Positions 23,278 to 32,701 of a stretch of 64,000 nucleotides of DNA are shown here, piece by piece. Location of the stretch: positions 806,001 through 870,000 of the forward strand of contig NZ_CP012034.1 of assembly GCF_001050475.1 (NCBI RefSeq), in the 5' to 3' direction. The DNA comes from Companilactobacillus ginsenosidimutans (lineage in GTDB: Bacteria > Bacillota > Bacilli > Lactobacillales > Lactobacillaceae). Positions within the stretch are counted from its first letter, which is position 1; the number at the start of each line of letters is the position of its first letter. The position numbers were made by a program, and so were the translations under genes. The notes beneath the pieces are model-generated. The model was given only the letters and a program-made list of their open reading frames with translations, did not search any database and was not told where the DNA came from.

Positions 23278-25071
23278 CTAAAAGGCTCCACCACCGGAAC
23301 CTCCTCCAAATCCACCTGAACTTCCACCAGAAAATCCTCCAGAACTACCACCTATACTAGAATTGGAGCCATTTCCGGCATTAATTGCACTAGAAATTGA
23401 AGAAGTAAAATCAAAATTGTTGGACAATCCAGCAACTGCCCAGTAATAATAAACGAAGCTTGGATCGTTGAGCACTTGATCACTAAATTCAACCTTCAGT
23501 GCTTTTATGACTTTGTCTGAAACTCCAAACGCAACTGCATAGGGAAGAATTTGTTCCCAAAGGATTAAATCTCCTACGTCTGCCAATTTGATATCATCGA
23601 TATCCTTCAGCATTTGTTTAAATCCACGTAATTCATTAGCTAGTATCTCACCTTTTTCTGTGTATACTGATATCCTCTTTTTAACTTGAAAATAGGTGGT
23701 CCATGAAAATACTAATCCAATCAGAAGTACACAGACTAATAATATCCACTTATCCGAATAAGTAACCATTCCAATACCTGCCATTATGACAGACAATACA
23801 CTAGTTAATATAGCTCCCATTGAAAATGAACTTATTCTATCTGTATTCTTCTTATCAAAGAATTGTTCACGTCCACGTGCTGCACGTTTGCTCCATGCAC
23901 TAAACCTCTTTGATAACTTACTCTTTGAGCTCTTATTGATTTGTTTGATTGTGACCTTCTCACCATCACCAATGTCATTAATTAGATATTGAAAAATTTT
24001 GTCATCAGGCAACTTGTTAGCTTTGATTTCAAAAGTTTTATCTAATTTAATTATTTCTAAATTACGCTTGTTAACTTCAACTAACATGTCTGCAGTAAGT
24101 GATGCACTATTGGCAGTATCAGCTTTATCGATCACTATTTGTGCCATACTTGGAGATACCGCCGGAACCTCGAACCAATGATGAAGAGGTATTGGCATTT
24201 CATGTTTGTTTACTGGATTTTTCCTTAGTTGATAAAAAATATTGATAAAGATTCCAATAATTACCAATACATATACTAATAAGGAAACATAAAATATCCG
24301 TCTCGGTATAGCACGTTGTTTATTGGCTTCAATTGCTAACGATTTTTCTTTTTTCAAAATATTAGATTTTGCATTTTTATTAACAAACTTAGTGTTCAAA
24401 GATGTAACAGACGTAGGAAAAATGATATGGCTCTCAACAAATTGATTAGCATCAACATGTTTTACAGACATCGTGACAGCACCTTTATCTCTATTTACAT
24501 CAGTAAAACCATCTAATGGACCGTGAGACCATGCCTGTAACTCTGAAACATTATTAGAAGGAAGATTAATTACAATATTCACATTGTTAAGTGGCTCATC
24601 CCAACCCGATCCGATCACTTTCCAATTGAGCTCAGCCGTATCTTTGTAATTCGTAATTACACCTAACAATTTATATCGATAAATATAGGTTGCGGAATCA
24701 TTAGTAATATTGTGATAAACAGTTATCTTCATGTTATCAGAGGAATTGTTTACCTTAAAAGTATTGTCCTTCTGACTTTCAGAAGGCTTTAAAGAAATTG
24801 TTCCGTCATTACCTTTGATCTCTACACGTGGATTCTCTAACGATTTAATACCCACAAGATCCTGATTGTAGTAAACACCATGAAAGTTTCCCGCAAATTT
24901 ATATTTCATCTTCTGTGTAACATCTGCATCTCCATTCTTCTGCACATCAACATTAACGTCATATTTAGAGATCTTATATGAGTCATCTGCCCTAGCAGTT
25001 GAAACATTAAACTGAATAACAATAAGAAATGCCATGATTAACGCAGAAAAAACTATCCCAATTTTTTTCAT
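23278..25071 (-). CDS. DUF2207-domain membrane protein
   Basis: 597 residues. There is a signal peptide (MKKIGIVFSALIMAFLIVIQ), then an extracytoplasmic beta-rich DUF2207 region with YKISKYDVNVDVQKNGDADVTQ, a membrane segment near 265, a cytoplasmic part, and two further membrane segments around 430-465. The last 30 residues are almost all Gly and Ser (GGSSGGFGGGSGGGAF), as is usual for this family. The function is unknown. AGGGGG precedes the ATG. It is the last gene of clear host origin before the prophage. Confidence 0.85.
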   Translation of the reverse strand: MKKIGIVFSALIMAFLIVIQFNVSTARADDSYKISKYDVNVDVQKNGDADVTQKMKYKFAGNFHGVYYNQDLVGIKSLENPRVEIKGNDGTISLKPSESQKDNTFKVNNSSDNMKITVYHNITNDSATYIYRYKLLGVITNYKDTAELNWKVIGSGWDEPLNNVNIVINLPSNNVSELQAWSHGPLDGFTDVNRDKGAVTMSVKHVDANQFVESHIIFPTSVTSLNTKFVNKNAKSNILKKEKSLAIEANKQRAIPRRIFYVSLLVYVLVIIGIFINIFYQLRKNPVNKHEMPIPLHHWFEVPAVSPSMAQIVIDKADTANSASLTADMLVEVNKRNLEIIKLDKTFEIKANKLPDDKIFQYLINDIGDGEKVTIKQINKSSKSKLSKRFSAWSKRAARGREQFFDKKNTDRISSFSMGAILTSVLSVIMAGIGMVTYSDKWILLVCVLLIGLVFSWTTYFQVKKRISVYTEKGEILANELRGFKQMLKDIDDIKLADVGDLILWEQILPYAVAFGVSDKVIKALKVEFSDQVLNDPSFVYYYWAVAGLSNNFDFTSSISSAINAGNGSNSSIGGSSGGFSGGSSGGFGGGSGGGAF

Positions 25072-25179
25072 TTTAACCCCCTGAATTGCTTTAATTATAC
25101 ATTAGTAGTAAGAAAAACAAGAACAAAAAGAACAACCAACTTGATGTTTATTGTTAAATATCTTGTGTCGAAATTCAGC

Positions 25180-25215
25180 AAAAAAAAGACAACCATCAAA
25201 TGATGATTGTCTTTT
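25180..25215. terminator. Terminator at the host-prophage border
   Basis: GACAACCATC and GATGATTGTC form a 10-bp stem with A and T runs outside, so it could stop transcription from either side. No gene lies between it and the small rightward prophage gene. Confidence 0.75.
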
Positions 25216-25330
25216 GGATAATTGCGTTAATCAATTATACCGGTGATCGGGGTCGAAACAGTTGATACATCAAGCATTCAAGCTATTTAGTGTGCCACCT
25301 ATGTGCTAATGTGCGTTCTAATCTCTACCA
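25216..25330. other. Probable left prophage border
   Basis: No gene is seen between the terminator and the first prophage gene at 25426. Host-type genes end at 25071 and phage lysis genes begin at 25625, so the left attachment site should lie between about 25.1 and 25.4 kb. The core cannot be defined because the right end is outside the window. Confidence 0.4.
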
Positions 25331-25425
25331 TTATATAGTGTTTATTTTATGCACTTTATTTTTCCACGGTAATTCCCACCACTTTTCTCGTAATTTATTA
25401 AGAACCAAAACTAGGAGGAAACAAC

Positions 25426-25578
25426 ATGAATGATTTAATTTTAGTACATGAAAGCTACTTGATAGACTTACCCGATTTCTTAAAAGAATTTCTAATTGAT
25501 CGTAGCACGTGGAATGAAGATGGATACTATTTAATTCACGATAGAGATATGTTTGCAGCACTCACATTAATACAATAA
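25426..25578 (+). CDS. 50-residue protein at the left end of the prophage
   Basis: The ORF encodes a 50-residue acidic protein (MNDLILVHESYLIDLPDFLK, ending MFAALTLIQ). AGGAGG lies eight bases before the ATG, a much better start signal than chance would give. It runs against the late genes and lies between the lysin and the prophage border, a place where lysogenic-conversion genes are common. I do not recognise a family, and there is no signal peptide or membrane segment. Confidence 0.65.
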   Translation: MNDLILVHESYLIDLPDFLKEFLIDRSTWNEDGYYLIHDRDMFAALTLIQ

Positions 25579-25611
25579 AAAAAGCCCACACCTAAATTAA
25601 TAGATGTGGGT
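25577..25611 (-). terminator. Terminator of the late operon
   Basis: ACCCACAT pairs with GTGTGGGC (one G-U) with seven T on the minus strand. It is placed just after the lysin gene and overlaps the end of the small rightward gene. Confidence 0.8.
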
Positions 25612-25624
25612 ATTATTGTATCTT

Positions 25625-26611
25625 TTATCCCTTGAATCCAGAACCTTGCTGGAATTTAACTGGGATATATTCATCTGTGGAAACTTGATAGCACCAGCCT
25701 ACATTAGGTACTTTAAATAGTTCTTCACCAGTTGCCCATGAAGTGCCACCTTTAAATACTTGGTTGCTGTCCTTGATACTTTGACCTTTAGAATTGTATG
25801 CATTAACTCCATAGCCGTCTAAATAATTGATAACGATCTTACCTGCCTTGTCAGTCACTGATTGTGGAATGTAAGTATCATTGCCGATTTTAAAGTATGC
25901 TTTTTTGTCACGTACTAGAATATCAGCTGATTGCCATGCCGTGCCACTAAGGATATCAGTCCCAATATGGGGAACGCCTTTGCTATTTGTTGTGGTAAAT
26001 GCTTTGAAGTAGTCAGCTGTCACAGTCACCACATTATTAATAGTGGCTTTCTTCTCTGGTTCGGGCTCGTCATCAAATCCGTTTGCAAGGTCATATGCTA
26101 GCTGTGATTTAGTGATACCCATGCTTGCAAAATAAGGATAAGGGTCAACATGGTCGCCGCCAAAATTATTAGTTACCCATTGGTGTGTCTTGATTCCGTT
26201 GCCCCTACCATCTAGAACAAGTGGGATACCGTAAGCATTAGCGTAGTAGCGAGCTACTTCCACATACAAACGATAGGCTTCTCGAAATCGTTGCTTGTCG
26301 CCTGTTCTTGCAAACTCGATTTGTACGGGGGCATAAGGGTTAGCTGTTAATGCTCCCCACGATACGTAGCCTGGTTCACCGATTTGGTAAACTTGTGCCT
26401 TACCGTCCATGTATCCTACGAAAAACTGAACGTAAGCGTTGCCGTAGTTATTGTGCATGAACTGTACTTCATGTAGTAACGCTTGTGAATCTCGCTTGTC
26501 GTTATCGTTTCCAGATTCGTGGAGAATAATAAAACGGTTAGAAGCTAGCCGTGTATCACCTTTGTAATCGCCTAGTGTGTATGTCTTATTAATGATATTA
26601 GGATTAAACAT
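25625..26611 (-). CDS. Endolysin: N-acetylmuramoyl-L-alanine amidase with SLAP-like wall-binding domain
   Basis: 328 residues. Residues about 20-180 form an Amidase_2/PGRP domain: the histidine in RFIILHESGND, then YVSWGAL and a late KTHQWVTNNFGGDHVDPYPYF with the remaining metal-site residues. After an acidic linker (DDEPEPEKK), residues about 195-328 hold two beta-rich halves of the type seen at the C-terminus of lactobacillar S-layer proteins (SLAP), e.g. AYNSKGQSI and YIPVKF. It cuts the amide bond between muramic acid and the stem peptide at lysis. There is no signal peptide, so it depends on the holin. Confidence 0.9.
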   Translation of the reverse strand: MFNPNIINKTYTLGDYKGDTRLASNRFIILHESGNDNDKRDSQALLHEVQFMHNNYGNAYVQFFVGYMDGKAQVYQIGEPGYVSWGALTANPYAPVQIEFARTGDKQRFREAYRLYVEVARYYANAYGIPLVLDGRGNGIKTHQWVTNNFGGDHVDPYPYFASMGITKSQLAYDLANGFDDEPEPEKKATINNVVTVTADYFKAFTTTNSKGVPHIGTDILSGTAWQSADILVRDKKAYFKIGNDTYIPQSVTDKAGKIVINYLDGYGVNAYNSKGQSIKDSNQVFKGGTSWATGEELFKVPNVGWCYQVSTDEYIPVKFQQGSGFKG

Positions 26612-26614
26612 ATT

Positions 26615-26941
26615 CTATCCTTTCATATCCAGATTTTTTTGTTCTTTGGTTGGTTTCCACTCCGTCGAATATCCACCGGCAATACCTTTGATACCAGTGA
26701 ATAATCCAGCTGTGGAAGCACCAACTAGGAAACCAGCAAGGCAAGCCTTACCTAGTTCCTGCTCGTGGAAAATCAATCCAATAATCAATCCAGAAAAAAT
26801 ACCCACAGCCATTGCGATAAATGGCATGTAGGCATTTTTAATTTTAGTTTGTTTTAATGCTTGAGTAATTGCGTAAACAATCACCGCCATAATGACTAAC
26901 TCCGCTGAATTAATCAAGTTCATTCCCATAATATAATCCAT
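26615..26941 (-). CDS. Phage holin
   Basis: 108 residues with two or three hydrophobic segments (LVIMAVIVYAITQAL, FIAMAVGIFSGLIIGLIF, ACLAGFLVGASTAGLF) and a charged C-terminus, the layout of lactobacillar holins. The start overlaps the stop of the upstream gene (TAATG). It lies directly before the endolysin. It should form the membrane lesion that releases or activates the lysin. Confidence 0.82.
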   Translation of the reverse strand: MDYIMGMNLINSAELVIMAVIVYAITQALKQTKIKNAYMPFIAMAVGIFSGLIIGLIFHEQELGKACLAGFLVGASTAGLFTGIKGIAGGYSTEWKPTKEQKNLDMKG

Positions 26942-27252
26942 TAATTTTCACTCTCCCAATCTTGAAATTTACTATTCAAGGCACTCATTTGCCTTGTTAA
27001 TTGATCAATGATTTTACTTTGTTCATCAATTTTCACATTTAGTTTTATAACTTGTTCTTTCAACTCGTCCCGTTCATTAGTTATCTTATCTAATCTATCC
27101 CACATGATATCAGTGTGTTCAGCGTATACAGATTCATTTGAACTTGTGTTCTTTAACTTCTGTCCCCAAACGCCAAACATGCCCGATACAATAGCACCAC
27201 CAATAGCCGAGATAATAATTTTCAGCGTATCGTTCAACGTGGTATGCCCCAA
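26941..27252 (-). CDS. Membrane-anchored coiled-coil protein of the lysis module (XhlA-like layout)
   Basis: 103 residues. One hydrophobic segment (IIISAIGGAIVSGMFGVW) is followed by a coiled coil of about 55 residues (ERDELKEQVIKLNVKIDEQ). Small proteins of this layout precede holins in many Gram-positive phages and may help lysis. The family is not identified for certain. It overlaps the gene upstream by 19 bases. Confidence 0.7.
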   Translation of the reverse strand: MGHTTLNDTLKIIISAIGGAIVSGMFGVWGQKLKNTSSNESVYAEHTDIMWDRLDKITNERDELKEQVIKLNVKIDEQSKIIDQLTRQMSALNSKFQDWESEN

Positions 27253-27620
27253 ATCGATTCAACCATCACACGCAACACAATGAAACCTGTGATGATTGTT
27301 GTGTATCTGGGGATAGTAAAAGGACCAACTATATCATGTAGTAAAAAGATTATGAAATAGAAGGTCCAAATGAATAAGAGTGTAAATGTAACAACCGCCT
27401 TATTTGCTTCCGTAAAATGTTTGGATACTGATATCAGTGTAACGTAGAATCCCACAATCATTAATACGATAGCAAACGGTGGGTCATCCACGACTTTGAC
27501 GAATACGGGCATGTGCAGGGGTTGATCAACAAAATTATTATCTAACCCGAAGAACATTCCTAGGATAAAAGTCTCCAATCCTGTTATAGTCCAAAACCTG
27601 TTCTCTCGCACGTATTTCAT
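27234..27620 (-). CDS. Phage membrane protein with four predicted helices
   Basis: 128 residues with four hydrophobic stretches (TGLETFILGMFFGL, FAIVLMIVGFYVTLISV, AVVTFTLLFIWTFYFIIFLL, TTIITGFIVLRVMV). I recognise no enzyme motif. Its place between the baseplate and lysis genes makes a lysis or superinfection role possible, but this is not shown. Confidence 0.65.
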   Translation of the reverse strand: MKYVRENRFWTITGLETFILGMFFGLDNNFVDQPLHMPVFVKVVDDPPFAIVLMIVGFYVTLISVSKHFTEANKAVVTFTLLFIWTFYFIIFLLHDIVGPFTIPRYTTIITGFIVLRVMVESIWGIPR

Positions 27621-27634
27621 GTCGTCACCTTCTT

Positions 27635-28291
27635 TTAGTAGACTTCGATTGAATCAATAAGAGGTATCGGATAACCTAAAGCTATTGCTTGTGATTGCAT
27701 ACCAACAGACTCTTTCGTTCCTGATGTTTGAAGAGCAAGGCTTCCATTTTCATCACTACGAACCAATATTGAAGCCGCGTTGTTTTCAGTAGCAAGTAGA
27801 TAGATGTCGGTATCCTTTACCAGTTTTCCATCATTATAAATTGATAGGAGAATTTCACTATTTCTATTAATCAGAGGAGGATAAATACTTATAACATTTT
27901 GCTTTTCCAACTTATATGTTAATGAAAATCGTTCAATTGTATCAAAAAAGTACGGACCAATTCCGATGTTTGGAGTGTCGAATATTAAAGCATTGGAACT
28001 ATCCAAAACGAACTCTACGTAGCCACTGTCAGATTTTCTTCCTATTGCAATGGGAGTATGTGCTTTCAAATGAATAATAATCCCATTTGGCACATTACTC
28101 AAATCTGATCTTACTTGCTTAAATCTGTACGTAACTGCAGGTGCAGTTGAACTATTATCAGTACTTAAAATGTCGTTAGCTTGTATTATTTCACCTTTTG
28201 TTAATTCATTTTGCCACACTAAATCGCTACCAACATATTCCTTGCCATATCCAGCTACATTGTACTTAACGCCGTTGTTGTAAATCGCCAT
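27635..28291 (-). CDS. Baseplate-region protein, function unknown
   Basis: 218 residues (MAIYNNGVKYNVAGYGKEYV). No membrane segment; beta-rich composition. Three bases separate it from the baseplate upper protein gene, so it may be a receptor-binding or accessory baseplate subunit. In phages of this kind that slot is often highly variable. The assignment rests on position only. Confidence 0.6.
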   Translation of the reverse strand: MAIYNNGVKYNVAGYGKEYVGSDLVWQNELTKGEIIQANDILSTDNSSTAPAVTYRFKQVRSDLSNVPNGIIIHLKAHTPIAIGRKSDSGYVEFVLDSSNALIFDTPNIGIGPYFFDTIERFSLTYKLEKQNVISIYPPLINRNSEILLSIYNDGKLVKDTDIYLLATENNAASILVRSDENGSLALQTSGTKESVGMQSQAIALGYPIPLIDSIEVY

Positions 28292-28294
28292 ATA

Positions 28295-29740
28295 TTAGCC
28301 CTCTTCCTTAGTGTGGTAGTTAACGTTAGCATCATGAGATGTACTGCTGTATTGTGCTTCTGTACCAAACCAATCGCTGTGGAATCCTGCATCGTAGTTA
28401 GCTTGCTTAAGGTCGGCGGTCTTAAGGTAATCCTTGAGTGCTGTAGCAATCAATGCATTAACGTCTGCTGACTTAAGCGTTCCCGCCACTGCTGTGGAAA
28501 TAGCTTTATTCATATCCACGGTGGTAGTGTATTTACTCAAGTCAATCAAGCTATTAAGCTCGGTTTTTTTTACATAGTTAGTTGCCACATCAGTCTTCTT
28601 AATATAGTTAGCATCAACGTCAGTCTTCTTAATATAATTATTGTCGATATTCACGCTGGTCATGTATTCGGTTAGCTTAGTAAGTGGAACGTAAGCGGTC
28701 AATGCTGTCTTGTCGGCTTTACTTTCCACAGCTGTCAGTGCCTTATTAGCTGTGGCATTAGCTGTGTCAACATCAGCTTTAATTTGTGGGACGTTGATGT
28801 CTGCTACACTCTTAGATACATCAGCCAGTGTCTGATTCAAACTAACAATTTTATTATCTATTCCATCAATGTCACTTTGCGCTGTGGAAATATTACCCTT
28901 AACAGTATTTAAAGCACTGTCAGAACTGGCTTTCATATCGGCTAGCTTCTTGGTCAATTCAGCCTGCATAGACTTCATGTAAGTTTCATTCTTAGCAGTG
29001 AATTCATCATGTAAGCTGTCTAGCCACTTGTCGATATCAAGTATCTTCTTATTTAACTGGTCAACAGTAGCTTGCAAGCTATCGGCGACAGTCTCGGCAT
29101 TGTCTTGCTTAGTCTTTAACTTGGCTATCTCTGTGTCAGCTTCCACACCTTTTTCTTGCAACGTTTTTACTGTTTTATTGACATCCGCAACTGCTGAATT
29201 AAATTCACCTTGATATGCTTCTTTAGCTTCATCTAATGTACTATTCAAGGAATCTTTAATAACTTGAGCGTAATCAGTGTTTTCAATCTGTGCCTTGAGT
29301 TCATCAAACTTCCCCTGCCATTCATTAATAGTCTGTTGCCAAACTCGAGTTAAATCGTTGAGACCTGGAATATAGTCCGTGGAAGGACCATGGAGCGTGA
29401 TACTTGGATGAATGTTAATTTCAAAACTTTCTGTGGACACTGATTTATTAATCAAAAAATAAGCATTGACCACATGCCCGCTGGCGGTGGTTAAATTATC
29501 GTTGACCTTGTAAGTGATAGTGTTGCCACTTACTGTAGCAGGGTCAGTAGCCACTGCTGTACCGTCAGGCTTTTGTGCAAAAAACTGTGCTGATGTCATA
29601 CCAGAATAATCTGCACCATTGTCCAAAATGGTAGCCACGATAGTAGCAGTGCCACTATCCCCTTCACGCAATCCAATTGGTGAATTGATAGTATATTTAG
29701 CCTTATTTACGTCCAGAGTTATTGGATATCTATTCGCCAT
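28295..29740 (-). CDS. BppU-family baseplate upper protein
   Basis: About 481 residues. The N-terminal 120 residues match the BppU beta domain (KYTINSPIGLREGDSGTATI, then SAQFFAQKPDGT). Residues about 130-330 are coiled coil. A later stretch repeats NYIKKTDV three times with small changes, typical of trimeric fibre shafts. ATG 29740 is preferred to the GTG at 29749. It should link the tail tip to receptor-binding proteins. Confidence 0.85.
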   Translation of the reverse strand: MANRYPITLDVNKAKYTINSPIGLREGDSGTATIVATILDNGADYSGMTSAQFFAQKPDGTAVATDPATVSGNTITYKVNDNLTTASGHVVNAYFLINKSVSTESFEINIHPSITLHGPSTDYIPGLNDLTRVWQQTINEWQGKFDELKAQIENTDYAQVIKDSLNSTLDEAKEAYQGEFNSAVADVNKTVKTLQEKGVEADTEIAKLKTKQDNAETVADSLQATVDQLNKKILDIDKWLDSLHDEFTAKNETYMKSMQAELTKKLADMKASSDSALNTVKGNISTAQSDIDGIDNKIVSLNQTLADVSKSVADINVPQIKADVDTANATANKALTAVESKADKTALTAYVPLTKLTEYMTSVNIDNNYIKKTDVDANYIKKTDVATNYVKKTELNSLIDLSKYTTTVDMNKAISTAVAGTLKSADVNALIATALKDYLKTADLKQANYDAGFHSDWFGTEAQYSSTSHDANVNYHTKEEG

Positions 29741-29954
29741 GGTCTTCACCAGCCAATTCTTTTACCATTGTACGGAACGCATCAAAGTCTTTTTGCTCTG
29801 CTTCTTGTTCACTAGCTGATAGTTTGTCCATTTGTGATTCATTGACATTAACAGAGCCATCCGAGTTAATTGTCCCGTAGAATTGTGCTAACATCACGCC
29901 ACCTAGAGTGGATGTTCCATTGAAATTAATCGTCTTGTGAGTTTCTAGAGCCAT
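29730..29954 (-). CDS. Small phage protein upstream of the baseplate gene
   Basis: About 74 residues (MALETHKTINFNGTSTLGG, acidic C-terminus). The ATG at 29954 is favoured by GGAAG about nine bases before. It overlaps both neighbours by a few bases. No family recognised. Confidence 0.6.
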   Translation of the reverse strand: MALETHKTINFNGTSTLGGVMLAQFYGTINSDGSVNVNESQMDKLSASEQEAEQKDFDAFRTMVKELAGEDHGE

Positions 29955-30153
29955 TGTCATCATCTTCCTTTCTTAATGATTCTGGGAAAGCATCAGGAAA
30001 CTTGTTGAATAGGATTTTTAGTAGTTCTTCGTCCTTATCCAATTGTGCCTGCATCATTGCTTTATCTTTGATCAGTCGCATGTTCTCGTATTGAACATTT
30101 TTCAATACATCTTCTAGCGTGATACTGTGTAGTGCTTCTAAATTTAATTCCAT
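29926..30153 (-). CDS. Small coiled-coil phage protein
   Basis: 75 residues, helical and charged (YENMRLIKDKAMMQAQLDKD), ending in an acidic tail. It lies between the tail endopeptidase and baseplate genes. The function is unknown; a small tail-tip or chaperone part is possible. Confidence 0.6.
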   Translation of the reverse strand: MELNLEALHSITLEDVLKNVQYENMRLIKDKAMMQAQLDKDEELLKILFNKFPDAFPESLRKEDDDNGSRNSQDD

Positions 30154-30164
30154 TGTTTACGCTC

Positions 30165-31973
30165 CTATCCATCTATTCCCTTACCAGCAATTCGCCAGTC
30201 ACCAGATACAGATGAATTAATAATTCTGGCAACTAGGTAACTACCGTTCCAAAATAAACTAACTCCAGAATTTCCAAATCTAATTTCATCATGTACAGTT
30301 AATGTTCCTACGTTGTTGATGTTTCCGTGGTCAGTACCCATATTTAATCCTGGTGTACTAATTCCATACGCACTATTAATAACCGTCTGATGTCCTTCGC
30401 TGTTACGTGTCGTATAGATAGAACCGGCCGAACCAATATTCACACCATTCATCTGTCCACCATTAATTGTTGCACCTGTGATAGTTACAGACGTGAGTGC
30501 TTGAGTACTAATTTTGTCGGCGTAAAATCTACCATCAGCACTCATACCAGTAATGACTGTACCGTTATTCTTGTGGAAACCCATGCCATGGTCATCAATC
30601 AACAGGTAACCGTACGGCGTGGTAATCTCCATTTGTGTAGCTTCGGCAAGCGTGGGAATCCAGCGAATTTTGTTGTTACCACCGGAATTCATGAAGTTAG
30701 TTATATCTCTCTGCGTTGACTGAACTTTTTCTGTGACTGCTTTCTGGTAGTTCTCAAGCATTTCTTTTTGCTGTCTGGTAAGGTCGTTGACATCATCAAT
30801 CTTGTCGTTTGTTTCATCAAATATTTTATTGATGTCATCCTTTTGGTTAGCAAGTGCATCATCAGATCGTGCTTTGTTATCGTCAGCTTTTTTGTTGGCG
30901 TCAGATATACGCTTGTCTAGATATCTAAAAATAGTCTGCTGCACTGTTCCGGCTTTCAAACTCGTGTTTATCATCTTGTCGGGATCAAACGTCCGTTCAG
31001 TCACAGTCTGTTCTGTAGTCAAATCGTAATCGGGGTCATAGATACGGGCTGTATCACCAACTTCGGCAATCTTGGCACGCTTGCTGTTACTACCCGCACT
31101 ATCGATAGTTATCGTGTAGGTCGGTAAATCAATGCCAGGGTTCTCTTCAAAATATCGTTCTGATATATCAATCAAGTCTGGGATATTCTCCACACGACTT
31201 GAGTAGTCAATATACTTACGGTGTGGAAGATTATATTTTTCCTTGTACGGTGAATTAACTTCTGGAGCATATTGTTTGTGGTTCTGTGTTACATGCGTTT
31301 CATCTCCAGTCGTTCCTTCGGTATCCTTCATGGTGAACCAGCCTACTATAGAAGTAGTTAGCTTATCGATATTCTTTTCGATAGACACGCCAGAGATATT
31401 TTTACCCCTACGCAAGTCAATTGAATTACCAGTGTTATAACTTGTTAACTTCATGTTATTGCCCTTGCGGACGATACGACCATTAAAAATAGAGGCTAAC
31501 GAATTGTTAGCACCTACCATAATTTGTCCTGGGTTCTGGTTAGAATAAGTGACGTCAGTCTTACCAGCATTCTTACTGATGTCAGTACTGTACGTAAACG
31601 ACTGTGATGGCAAGTCTAACTTATCTCTCATCTCTGATATAATGGCGCTCGCCGTTTTATAATCTGTGGTTAGATCTCCACGCATATAATTGTCGTTCGT
31701 CATCATAGTGATTTGGTTACACGTCACAGTCATTGTTCCAGGGTTCTTTGTGTCTGTTTTAGTGATAATAAAAATATCGCTGTCGTTAGCATTGACGGCG
31801 ATACGAACAAACATTTCTGGTTTTACTAATTTAAAGTATTTTGAATTTCTAGTAATAGTAAATGTTGCCGTGTACTCACCATTAAGCACCTCATGAACTG
31901 ACTGATTATATGCATCAGAGATTGATCCAACAACGTCCTTTGCTTTGTAATCTCGATATAAAATAGGTTTCAT
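30165..31973 (-). CDS. Tail endopeptidase / tail-associated protein (Tal)
   Basis: About 602 residues. The N-terminal 370 residues match the prophage tail endopeptidase family (PILYRDYKAKDVVGSISDAY; VTCNQITMMTNDNYMRG; RGKNISGVSIEKN), which forms the tail-tip hub. A coiled coil (about 370-430) follows, then a glycine-rich C-terminal region with repeated NGG/NVGSAG turns. ATG 31973 follows GGAGGA and overlaps the Dit stop by one base (TAATG). No clear wall-hydrolase domain is visible. Confidence 0.83.
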   Translation of the reverse strand: MKPILYRDYKAKDVVGSISDAYNQSVHEVLNGEYTATFTITRNSKYFKLVKPEMFVRIAVNANDSDIFIITKTDTKNPGTMTVTCNQITMMTNDNYMRGDLTTDYKTASAIISEMRDKLDLPSQSFTYSTDISKNAGKTDVTYSNQNPGQIMVGANNSLASIFNGRIVRKGNNMKLTSYNTGNSIDLRRGKNISGVSIEKNIDKLTTSIVGWFTMKDTEGTTGDETHVTQNHKQYAPEVNSPYKEKYNLPHRKYIDYSSRVENIPDLIDISERYFEENPGIDLPTYTITIDSAGSNSKRAKIAEVGDTARIYDPDYDLTTEQTVTERTFDPDKMINTSLKAGTVQQTIFRYLDKRISDANKKADDNKARSDDALANQKDDINKIFDETNDKIDDVNDLTRQQKEMLENYQKAVTEKVQSTQRDITNFMNSGGNNKIRWIPTLAEATQMEITTPYGYLLIDDHGMGFHKNNGTVITGMSADGRFYADKISTQALTSVTITGATINGGQMNGVNIGSAGSIYTTRNSEGHQTVINSAYGISTPGLNMGTDHGNINNVGTLTVHDEIRFGNSGVSLFWNGSYLVARIINSSVSGDWRIAGKGIDG

Positions 31974-32701
31974 TAAATCGTCCTCCATCTAGGATATACG
32001 ACTGCGTTACCCGCTGTAATGGTTACGATACCAGGTGGCAGGCTTGGGAATTCTTGACCCACGTTGAAAGCATTCTCAACAATAGTATTACCGTTGTACA
32101 CGTCTTGCTGTGATTCTTCGCAATCGACCCAAGCACCACCAGAAGGCAGTGGACCAAACGTGTAAGGCTTGCCATTAATAGCAATCGTGGATACTCCAGA
32201 ATTAAGAATGTGGATCAATGGACGGGAAGCATAATTAAAGCGATTAAACGTTTTAGTAGTACCCTTCACAGTTACTGATTCATCTGGACGGTACTGCTTG
32301 AATGCTTTGGCTGTGAGTTTTATCTTAACTTCTGAATAATAACTTGTTCTTGTTAATCTACTAGATGTAACAACTTCTGCGTTAGAAATTAAATACTCAT
32401 AGTTAGGTTCGCCGTAATGCATGAAGCTGATATATTTATCAGTGTCAAATGCTGAATACAGTGCTGACAAACGCAATGTGCGGTCTTCTTCATCATAGGC
32501 ACGAACAATTATATTGAGATCTATCTCTCGATTATCATAAGCACCTTCATCTAGAATGATTTGTTCGTTTCCACCCTCAATAGATATGAGGGATTTTTTT
32601 CGTTTTGGGATATTGATGGTTGGGTAGTTCTCAAGTATTGCGTGTAGATCTTCAATACCATTTTTACCATTAATATAAAAGTTACCTTTTTTTAAAATCA
32701 T
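31973..32701 (-). CDS. Distal tail protein (Dit)
   Basis: 242 residues. The N-terminal KKSLISIEGGNEQIILDEGAY and NREIDLNIIVRAYDEEDR are typical of the siphovirus Dit/RIFT family, which forms a hexameric ring between tail tube and hub. The C-terminal half is a galectin-like module by family analogy. It overlaps the tape measure gene by four bases and the Tal gene by one. Confidence 0.87.
   Translation of the reverse strand: MILKKGNFYINGKNGIEDLHAILENYPTINIPKRKKSLISIEGGNEQIILDEGAYDNREIDLNIIVRAYDEEDRTLRLSALYSAFDTDKYISFMHYGEPNYEYLISNAEVVTSSRLTRTSYYSEVKIKLTAKAFKQYRPDESVTVKGTTKTFNRFNYASRPLIHILNSGVSTIAINGKPYTFGPLPSGGAWVDCEESQQDVYNGNTIVENAFNVGQEFPSLPPGIVTITAGNAVVYPRWRTI

Noticed and set aside
25240..25275. 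Attachment core in the stretch around GATCGGGGTCGAAAC
   Set aside because: It looks vaguely like a tRNA T arm but does not fold with an acceptor stem, and the matching right end is outside the window.
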